Assembly: GCA_007129635.1 (NCBI GenBank)
Contig: SKVE01000878.1
Span: 1 to 5,356, forward strand
DNA: 5,356 nt
Direction of reading: 5' to 3'
Origin: Planctomycetaceae bacterium
GTDB lineage: Bacteria; Planctomycetota; Planctomycetia; Pirellulales; Pirellulaceae
Notes under the pieces: model-generated
What the model saw: the letters and a program-made list of their open reading frames with translations, nothing else
The model's database searches: none
Told to the model about the DNA's origin: nothing
In this document: one piece after another, positions 1 to 5,356 of the stretch
Position numbering within the stretch: position 1 is the stretch's first letter
Layout: every line of letters starts with the position of its first letter
Made by a program: the position numbers and the translations under genes

Positions 1-1354
1 CCAGATCCGTGGTCTCCTGCGGATCGCGTCCCAAATGAACCAGCTTCGATTGGTCTTCGAACGGCATATGGGTAAGTTTCCAGTCCCCCTGCCGAATCGA
101 CAATGCGGTCATCCCTCGAGTTCCGGTGACCGTGTAGGGGCGGAGCGAATCTTTACCTTGGAGGGCCGGCAGCATGTCAAAGCTATCGAGGGCCGCTTCC
201 GCTGGCAACGACGCACCCACTAATGCCGCCGCCGTGGCTGTGAGATCCACCAAAGAGATCACGCTGTCGCTGATCGAACCCGGCTCGATCCGTCCGGGCC
301 AGCGGGCCAGGAATGGAACTCGATGCCCGCCTTCGTAATGCGATGCCTTCTGGCCACGCCATGGGTCGCTGGTTCGGTGTACGGACGCTGGCACTCGGGT
401 TTCGCCTGGCGACAGGCCGCCATTGTCACTGGTAACGATCAACAAAGTGTTGTTCGTCAAATCGAGCGAATCCAGCTTGGCCATCACCCGTCCGACGGCC
501 CAGTCGAATTCCATCACAAAGTCGCCAAACGGCCCGATCCCGCTCGTCCCCTGGAATCGATCGTCGGGAGTCAGCGGCGAATGGACGGCACACGTGGCGT
601 AGTACAAGAAGAACGGTCTGTCCGCATGCCGCTGGATAAACGCATCCACGCGATCGGCCAGGGTCGCGCCGATTTCGTGGTCCGGGCGACGGGATTCCCA
701 GACACCGACGGGCTGATGTTGCAGCAGCTTGGCTCCGACGCGGTTCTGCACGATCAAATGTGACTTGAACGCCGGCTCGGTCCCACCGACCACGATCCCG
801 TTTTCGTGATAGTAACGTGGGTACATATTATGCCCGTCAGGCACGATGAACGAATCCACAAAACCGACCTCCTTGGGACCACGTCCGGGTTGATTGAGAT
901 CCCTGGGCAACTGGTCGCCAAGTCCGAGGTGCCACTTGCCGAAGACACCGGTCGCATAGCCCGTCTGCTCCAGCAACGTAGCCACCGTCAGTTCACCGCT
1001 GCCGATCACCAAAGGCTCGGCGTTGAACAGCACATGCGAGGTGATATAGCGACGGAACGGGTCGGTACCGGTCAGCACGGCATAGCGGGTGGGCGAACAG
1101 ACCGACGACGGACTGTAAGCCGAAGTCAGTCGGACTCCCTGCCTGGCAAGTTGGTCGGTGTTGGGTGTGGGAATGACGGTCTGGCCATAGGCCCCCAAGT
1201 CGTTGTAGCCCAGATCATCGGCCATGATGAAAATGATGTTCGGACGATCTTCTCCAGCCGCATGGGGCGACGCCCACGGCGACAAAACCGCCAGACAAAT
1301 CGCGAAAAATGTCCCGATCGTTTTGTTCGAACGATTTCGATTCCAGACGTTCAT
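1..1354 (-). CDS. Secreted type I sulfatase (arylsulfatase A-like), C-terminus cut by window edge
   Basis: This gene encodes a formylglycine-dependent sulfatase that hydrolyses sulfate esters, probably on carbohydrates, outside the cytoplasm. I translated 451 codons by hand from the reverse complement; the frame is open to the window edge. Residues 1-34 form a Sec-type signal (basic MNVWNRNRSNK, hydrophobic 13-27, possible cleavage after SPHAA). The metal-site motif MADDLGYND has D46 and D47. The sulfatase signature CSPTR is C86-R90, and C86 would be converted to formylglycine. GKWHLG gives K140 and H142, HSP gives H258, TSDNGG gives D310 and N311, and K336 lies in RGQKASHYEGG. All expected catalytic positions are therefore present. 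The end at residues 422-451 (GDWKL...DPQETTDL) resembles the usual C-terminal region, so only a short tail is missing. The start is firm: an in-frame TAG lies three codons upstream, with no other start codon between, although the Shine-Dalgarno sequence is weak. It is divergent from the DUF1549 gene. The substrate cannot be read from sequence. Confidence 0.95.
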   Translation of the reverse strand, partial: MNVWNRNRSNKTIGTFFAICLAVLSPWASPHAAGEDRPNIIFIMADDLGYNDLGAYGQTVIPTPNTDQLARQGVRLTSAYSPSSVCSPTRYAVLTGTDPFRRYITSHVLFNAEPLVIGSGELTVATLLEQTGYATGVFGKWHLGLGDQLPRDLNQPGRGPKEVGFVDSFIVPDGHNMYPRYYHENGIVVGGTEPAFKSHLIVQNRVGAKLLQHQPVGVWESRRPDHEIGATLADRVDAFIQRHADRPFFLYYATCAVHSPLTPDDRFQGTSGIGPFGDFVMEFDWAVGRVMAKLDSLDLTNNTLLIVTSDNGGLSPGETRVPASVHRTSDPWRGQKASHYEGGHRVPFLARWPGRIEPGSISDSVISLVDLTATAAALVGASLPAEAALDSFDMLPALQGKDSLRPYTVTGTRGMTALSIRQGDWKLTHMPFEDQSKLVHLGRDPQETTDL

Positions 1355-1383
1355 TCTTGCCTACTCGCAGATTCTTGGATGAA

Positions 1384-1389
1384 ATTATG
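1384..1389 (-). promoter_or_regulatory. Possible -10 element for the sulfatase gene
   Basis: Read on the minus strand this is CATAAT, five of six matches to the sigma70 -10 consensus, and it lies 29 bp upstream of the sulfatase ATG. No good -35 hexamer is found at 15-18 bp spacing, so the call rests on one short AT-rich match in an otherwise GC-rich region. Planctomycete promoters are poorly defined, which lowers confidence further. Confidence 0.25.
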
Positions 1390-1402
1390 CCCGCCTAATG
1401 GT

Positions 1403-1431
1403 TGCCTTAAGCGATGGTCGCCCGCTAGAAT
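1403..1431 (+). promoter_or_regulatory. Candidate sigma70-like promoter for the DUF1549/DUF1553 operon
   Basis: TTGCCT (1403-1408, four of six matches to TTGACA) is followed by an exact 17-bp spacer and TAGAAT (1426-1431, five of six matches to TATAAT). Transcription would begin near 1438, giving a leader of about 65 nt before the GTG start at 1503. This placement would put the alternative TTG start at 1446 almost at the 5' end of the transcript, which argues against that start. The spacer contains a small palindrome, GCGA-TGG-TCGC (1411-1421), of doubtful meaning. Confidence 0.4.
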
Positions 1432-1490
1432 GCCTCCGGCAATGATTGCTGAACCGGTCTTCACCAAAGCCTCATCCCGTCGGAAGCAAC

Positions 1491-1497
1491 AAGGGCG
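1491..1497 (+). promoter_or_regulatory. Ribosome-binding site supporting the GTG start at 1503
   Basis: AAGGGCG has an AAGG core ending 8 nt before the GTG at 1503, a suitable Shine-Dalgarno spacing. No comparable purine tract precedes the upstream TTG at 1446, which immediately follows an in-frame TGA. This site therefore helps decide the start of the large gene. Confidence 0.45.
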
Positions 1498-1502
1498 ATA
1501 AC

Positions 1503-4500
1503 GTGATCTTAAGGTATCTGTTTGCGATTGTCTCGTGCCTGTTGATTTTAACGTTCGAGCGATCATCTGCCATGGGTGAAGATGCGGGCGAGCAGGGGGC
1601 CGCTTCTGCGACGTCGTATGGCGAAACGGTCGCGGAGCCTGCGCCGATCGCTTACTGGCGGTTTGAGGGTACGGGGGACCAGGCCCTGCGCAGCGAAGTC
1701 TCGGGGGCGATAGAAACGCCGTTGACCGCGGAAATAGTGGGCCGTGTGGTGCTGCATGTGGAAGGGCCGCGCCCGGACGACTACCCAGCGATGACGGTCG
1801 ATAATCAAGCGATCGAGATCCGCGGCCAAGGCCACCTGCGTGTGCGAGATCCGGGCGCTGGCAGCCTGCTGGATTTCGAATTGGGCGATAGCATCACCCT
1901 GGAGGCCTGGGTCAGCCCAGACTCGATGCGCGACGGTGGTTACTCGTATATCCTGGGCAAAGGACGGACGGGCAACGACGGGTTCGACTCAAATAATCAG
2001 AATTACGCCCTGCGGTTGGCCGGAGGCCGAAGTGCCGCCGGCATCGCGTTTCTGTTCCGCAGCGCCGGACCTGACGGAGACTGGCACCGCTGGACATCGG
2101 AGTTCGCCTTGCCCGTCGATGGCCAGTGGCATCATGTGGCGGTCAGCTACACGTTCGGTGAACCGAACAGCATTCGAGGCTATATCGATGGCCAGGCGGT
2201 TGCCGGGCGATGGGACATGGGAGGGGCGACTCGACGAGGGCCGGTCGTGGATGATGATGATCTGTGGATCGGTTCTTCGATGGGCGGAGCGATCGGCAGC
2301 ACGTTTCAAGGACGCATCGACGAGGTGGCGATCTACCGCCAGACGTTGACGCCGCAGCAGGCAAGTGCACGGTACCAGTACGCCGCCCTCGATGACCAGA
2401 TCGATCCGGCAGAGATCCCCGAGGATTCCTTGGTGGTCGAGTTATTCGAGGGCATTCCCGATACAAAGGCATGGCGGATCAGGCATCGGCAGTTGGCCGT
2501 TCGATACTCGGCCGACCAGTTTGCGTTCCTCGACGTTCCCAGTAAGTACACGTCGCGGGGCGTCAAGGACGATTGGTCCCATCCGTTCCTGCTGCGAGCC
2601 ACCGGGTACGCGATGATCCCCCCAGGGCCTCAGCGGATTCTTCTCCGGTGCCGCAACGCAGCACGATTGTACATGAACGGCGAGAAGATCGCAGAGACGG
2701 ATTTCCACAACATCTCCTCCGACGGGCACGCGACGGTCGTCCCGTTGGACGCCAGTCTGGCGCCGAACATCCGCCCCTTGCCCCGCGGCGATTCGCAGGC
2801 CGTTGCCGAAATCCAAGGCGATGGTGGCCGACATCTGTTTCGGTTGGAAGTGATCGTCGGCGGCCGAAGGCTGCGTCCGGAATTGGGCGAGACATCGGTC
2901 AGTATCGCCGCGCCGGACGGAGAGTTTTTCGTACTGGGCCCCGTGGAAACATTCCCGTTGACCGATCAAGGCTGGATGGACTTCCGCGATCGGCAGCAGG
3001 CATGGCTGACGCAAACCAATGCGACGCGACGCCGCGAGGCCAGTCGGGAGGAGACCGAGTATTGGAGTTGGCGGCACGATCTGGCTCGTCAAATTCTGGA
3101 CGAACAGCCGCGAACCAAGATACCCGGCATCCCTGACGGGTTTCCGGCCAACAATGCGATCGACCATTTCATCGCCGCGGGCCTGCAGCGAACGAAGGAA
3201 GCACCGGCGGCGTTGAGCAGCGATCTGGAGTTCCTGCGTCGGTCGACTTTGGACGTGATCGGCACCATCCCCACCATGGAACAGATCGAAGCATTTCTGG
3301 CCGACCGCGAACCCGGCCGCCGGGCTCGCTGGATCGACCGCCTGTTGGACTCCGACGGCTGGGCGGACCACTGGGTGGGATACTGGCAGGATGTGCTGGC
3401 CGAGAATCCCAATGTCGTGAATCCGACATTGAACAACACCGGACCGTTCCGCTGGTGGATTTACGAATCGTTTCGCGATAACAAGCCGATCGATCGGATG
3501 GTCACCGAGCTGGTGATGATGGAAGGCAGCCAGTATTTTGGCGGCCCTGCCGGTTTTGCTCTGGCGACCGAGAACGATGCGCCGATGGCCGCCAAGGCTC
3601 ATATCCTAGGCCAGGCGTTTCTGGGTTTGGACATGAAGTGTGCCCGTTGCCACGATGCTCCGTTCCACGACCTGTCGCAGCGGGATCTGTTCAGTTTGGC
3701 GGCCATGCTTCGTCGCGAGCCGCAAGAAGTGCCGGCCACCAGCACGATCCCCGGTAGCGACGAGGAACTGAAGGCCATGTTTGTCCAGGTGACGCTCAGG
3801 CCGGGTGAACGGATCGACCCAGCATGGTCGTTCGAAGATCTGGTCGCCGATCGTGTGCCGGACGGCATCCTGCGTTCTCCGGACGATTCGCGAGAACGCC
3901 TGGCAGCACTGATCACCTTGCCCCAAAACCGCCGCTTCGCCCAGGTGATCGTCAATCGTCTGTGGCACCGGTACCTGGGGCGCGGGCTGGTCGAGCCGGT
4001 GGATGATTGGGAGCACAGCAACCCTTCGCATCCCGAACTGCTGGAGTATCTGGCCGACGAATTGATCGGCAACGGCTACGATTGGAAGCACGTGGCCCGT
4101 CTGATTTTGAACTCGCACGTCTACCAGCGCGTTCCACGAAGCCCCGACAGCGTTTCGGAGACGGCGCATTATCGTTTCCCGGCGCCGCTGCTGCGTCGGA
4201 TGACAGCCGAGCAGTTGGTGGATTCCTTGTTTGTGGCCGGCGGCAGATCGTTCGATGCCGGGCGGATGAGCATCGATATCGATGGCTCGCGTTCTGCCTC
4301 GCAATCGCTGGATCTGGGCGTGCCGCGTCGGTCGTGGCATTTTTCCTCCCTTTCCAACGAACGGGACCGCCCCAGTCTCTCCCTGCCGTTAGTGCATCCT
4401 TTCGTGACACTGCTGGAAACGTTTGGTTGGCGGAGTTCTCGCCAGGACCCGCTGACGGTGCGCCAGCAGGAACTGACGGCCTTGCAGCCCGCGATCATGG

Positions 4501-4910
4501 CCAACGGGGTGATCACCGATCGGATTGTTCGGCTGACCGACGATAGCCAATGGACGGAAATCGCTCGGACAGATCAACCGCTGGAATCGTTGATCGACCA
4601 GGTGTACCTGCGTTTGCTCACTCGGCATCCCAACGCTACAGAACGGGTGCTGTTCCATGAGTTGTTGGCCGAGGGATATGACCAGCGTCGTTTGTACGCG
4701 CCGCCAACAGAACGTCCCCGCTGGCCCTATGGCCTGGTTTCCTGGTCGAACCATTTGGATCCCGAGGCCAATGTCATCCAAGTGCAGCTCGAGCAGGCTG
4801 TGCGGATCGGCGAACCTCCCACCGCTCGTCTGGATGCCGATTGGCGGCAGCGGATGGAAGATATGGTTTGGACCATCATCAATTCCCCCGAATTCATCTT
4901 CGTACCGTAG
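1503..4910 (+). CDS. Exported LamG - DUF1549 - DUF1553 (PSD1-type) planctomycete protein
   Basis: The product is about 1135 residues from the GTG start. Residues 1-23 (MILRYLFAIVSCLLILTF, then ERSSA) look like a Sec signal peptide. Residues 51-292 form a LamG/concanavalin A-like domain (IAYWRFEG, SITLEAWVSP, GQWHHVAVSY, GYIDGQ, FQGRIDEVAIYRQTLT), probably binding glycan or protein. Residues about 358-480 look like a PA14-type beta-sandwich (MIPPGPQRILLRCR, ARLYMNGEKI); this is tentative. DUF1549 begins near 551 (AIDHFIAAGLQ, LRRSTLDVIGTIPT) and reaches CARCHDAPFHD, with C713, C716 and H717. DUF1553 runs from about 800 (NRRFAQVIVNRLWHRYLGRGLVEPVDDW) to the C-terminal SPEFIFVP. The biochemical function of DUF1549/DUF1553 is unknown. 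Many relatives have an N-terminal PSCyt1 cytochrome-like domain; none is seen here. The start could instead be TTG at 1446 (19 residues longer) or ATG at 1572 (losing the signal). The gene is followed after 32 bp by a DUF1501 gene, probably in the same operon. Confidence 0.93.
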   Translation: MILRYLFAIVSCLLILTFERSSAMGEDAGEQGAASATSYGETVAEPAPIAYWRFEGTGDQALRSEVSGAIETPLTAEIVGRVVLHVEGPRPDDYPAMTVDNQAIEIRGQGHLRVRDPGAGSLLDFELGDSITLEAWVSPDSMRDGGYSYILGKGRTGNDGFDSNNQNYALRLAGGRSAAGIAFLFRSAGPDGDWHRWTSEFALPVDGQWHHVAVSYTFGEPNSIRGYIDGQAVAGRWDMGGATRRGPVVDDDDLWIGSSMGGAIGSTFQGRIDEVAIYRQTLTPQQASARYQYAALDDQIDPAEIPEDSLVVELFEGIPDTKAWRIRHRQLAVRYSADQFAFLDVPSKYTSRGVKDDWSHPFLLRATGYAMIPPGPQRILLRCRNAARLYMNGEKIAETDFHNISSDGHATVVPLDASLAPNIRPLPRGDSQAVAEIQGDGGRHLFRLEVIVGGRRLRPELGETSVSIAAPDGEFFVLGPVETFPLTDQGWMDFRDRQQAWLTQTNATRRREASREETEYWSWRHDLARQILDEQPRTKIPGIPDGFPANNAIDHFIAAGLQRTKEAPAALSSDLEFLRRSTLDVIGTIPTMEQIEAFLADREPGRRARWIDRLLDSDGWADHWVGYWQDVLAENPNVVNPTLNNTGPFRWWIYESFRDNKPIDRMVTELVMMEGSQYFGGPAGFALATENDAPMAAKAHILGQAFLGLDMKCARCHDAPFHDLSQRDLFSLAAMLRREPQEVPATSTIPGSDEELKAMFVQVTLRPGERIDPAWSFEDLVADRVPDGILRSPDDSRERLAALITLPQNRRFAQVIVNRLWHRYLGRGLVEPVDDWEHSNPSHPELLEYLADELIGNGYDWKHVARLILNSHVYQRVPRSPDSVSETAHYRFPAPLLRRMTAEQLVDSLFVAGGRSFDAGRMSIDIDGSRSASQSLDLGVPRRSWHFSSLSNERDRPSLSLPLVHPFVTLLETFGWRSSRQDPLTVRQQELTALQPAIMANGVITDRIVRLTDDSQWTEIARTDQPLESLIDQVYLRLLTRHPNATERVLFHELLAEGYDQRRLYAPPTERPRWPYGLVSWSNHLDPEANVIQVQLEQAVRIGEPPTARLDADWRQRMEDMVWTIINSPEFIFVP

Positions 4911-4931
4911 ATCCTTTCTCCGTGATCTTTC

Positions 4932-4936
4932 AGGAA
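4932..4936 (+). promoter_or_regulatory. Shine-Dalgarno site of the DUF1501 gene
   Basis: AGGAA lies 6 nt before the ATG at 4943, inside the 32-bp gap after the DUF1553 stop codon. It favours ATG 4943 over an in-frame GTG at 4922, which would add seven residues and move the twin-arginine motif further from the N-terminus. No promoter or terminator is visible in the gap. Confidence 0.6.
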
Positions 4937-4942
4937 CCCACC

Positions 4943-5356
4943 ATGAATCAGAAACCTATACGCCGCAGAGATTTCCTCCGTCAAACGGGGTTAGCCAGTA
5001 CCGCCCTGGCAGCCACGTCAGTGATGCCGCTGGCGGCTCGCGCCCGGCCGCAGGAATCGTCGATGCCCAAGGGCAAGGCGGAACACTGCATCATGATCTG
5101 GCTGGGCGGCGGAGCGTGCCAAATCGACACGTGGGATCCGAAGCGGATGGGAGATGCCCAGGCCAGGAAACCCGGCTCGTACTACCCGGCCATCGACACG
5201 GCCATCCCGGGCACTCAGGTATGCGAGCACCTTTCGCACTGTGCTGCGGTTTTGGACCGCTTTAACGTGATTCGCACCGTGCATCATGAGGTGATTGACG
5301 AACATGCAGCGGCGACCAACCGAATGCACACCGGCCGTCCGACGTCGGGAACCATC
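4943..5356 (+). CDS. DUF1501 family protein with Tat signal, 3' end cut by window edge
   Basis: The first 138 codons are present and the frame is open to the window edge; full-length relatives usually exceed 400 residues, so most of the protein is missing. Residues 1-34 are a twin-arginine signal: RRRDFLRQ (R8, R9, F11, L12), a moderately hydrophobic stretch 16-31, and a likely cleavage after ARA (32-34). This predicts export in folded form. The mature protein begins with the DUF1501 hallmark HCIMIWLGGGACQIDTWDPK (residues 48-67), followed by ARKPGSYYPAIDTAIPGTQVCEHL and a HHEVIDEHAAATNRMHTGRPTSGTI block. DUF1501 belongs to the alkaline phosphatase superfamily; D62 and D65 lie where the first metal ligands are expected, by analogy only. 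Cys59 sits where many relatives have Ser or another small residue. The enzyme activity is not established. Spacing of 32 bp and common co-occurrence suggest an operon with the preceding PSD1-type gene. Confidence 0.93.
   Translation, partial: MNQKPIRRRDFLRQTGLASTALAATSVMPLAARARPQESSMPKGKAEHCIMIWLGGGACQIDTWDPKRMGDAQARKPGSYYPAIDTAIPGTQVCEHLSHCAAVLDRFNVIRTVHHEVIDEHAAATNRMHTGRPTSGTI

Noticed and set aside
323..763. Plus-strand frame of 146 codons opposite the sulfatase
   Set aside because: It is the antisense of the conserved HSP and SDNGG sulfatase regions and shows no domain of its own.
1411..1421. Small hairpin GCGA-TGG-TCGC in the intergenic region
   Set aside because: A four-base stem is expected by chance at this GC content. 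It is noted only because it falls in the spacer of the candidate promoter.
806..1501. Plus-strand frame of 231 codons opposite the start of the sulfatase
   Set aside because: It overlaps the CSPTR, GKWHLG and MADD motifs of the sulfatase on the other strand, runs into the divergent intergenic region, and has no family features of its own.
2248..2262. GATGATGATGAT run encoding four Asp residues
   Set aside because: It is a short codon-level run before the LWIGS strand of the LamG domain. Acidic residues there are ordinary and the run is too short to call a repeat or a calcium site.
2442..3602. Open minus-strand frame of 386 codons inside the large gene
   Set aside because: It lies wholly antisense to the DUF1549-containing frame, whose family motifs are clear. 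Its translation shows no recognisable domain. Long antisense frames are common opposite GC-rich genes.
3606..4340. Open minus-strand frame of 244 codons opposite the DUF1553 region
   Set aside because: It is antisense to conserved DUF1553 sequence, has no recognisable motif and fits a codon-bias shadow.
4911..4942. Possible terminator or promoter between the PSD1-type gene and DUF1501
   Set aside because: The 32-bp gap has no stem-loop followed by a T-run and no promoter-like hexamer pair; it reads as an operon spacer.
1..5356. Frequent GATC / CGATCG tetramers and hexamers across the window
   Set aside because: They are spread through all genes and are probably a genome-wide composition or codon effect. 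A genome count would be needed before giving them a local meaning.

Overview
The window holds three genes with the content and layout of a planctomycete genome (phylum Planctomycetota, probably the Pirellulaceae / Rhodopirellula group; this assignment is inference from gene families). The DNA is GC-rich by eye. Secreted sulfatases, long DUF1549/DUF1553 proteins (the 'PSD1' family) and Tat-exported DUF1501 proteins are found in large paralogous numbers mainly in that phylum and its relatives.

Layout. Positions 1-1354 on the minus strand carry a type I (formylglycine) sulfatase with an export signal; its C-terminal end runs off the left edge. A 148-bp divergent intergenic region (1355-1502) follows. 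It contains a good sigma70-like promoter candidate for the plus strand, a weaker -10-like element for the minus strand, and a ribosome-binding site ahead of a GTG start. Positions 1503-4910 on the plus strand encode an exported protein of about 1135 residues. Its order is LamG/concanavalin-like domain, a PA14-like beta-sandwich region (tentative), DUF1549 with a CxxCH motif, then DUF1553. After 32 bp and a good Shine-Dalgarno sequence comes a DUF1501 protein with a twin-arginine signal (4943 to beyond the right edge).

The plus-strand pair is very probably an operon; DUF1549/DUF1553 and DUF1501 genes are habitual neighbours in planctomycetes, but their biochemical role is not established. The sulfatase is divergent and may share control from the common intergenic region. 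All three products carry export signals, so the set would act in the periplasm or at the cell surface. Processing of sulfated polysaccharides is a plausible theme, supported directly only by the sulfatase. DUF1501 and sulfatases both belong to the alkaline phosphatase superfamily, so two of the three proteins probably share a fold.

I see no RNA genes, insertion sequences, CRISPR arrays, long repeats or convincing terminators. I found no clear new multi-gene system. The points most worth following are the unusual N-terminal architecture of the large protein, the variant CxxCH motif, and the uncharacterised PSD1-DUF1501 pair itself.
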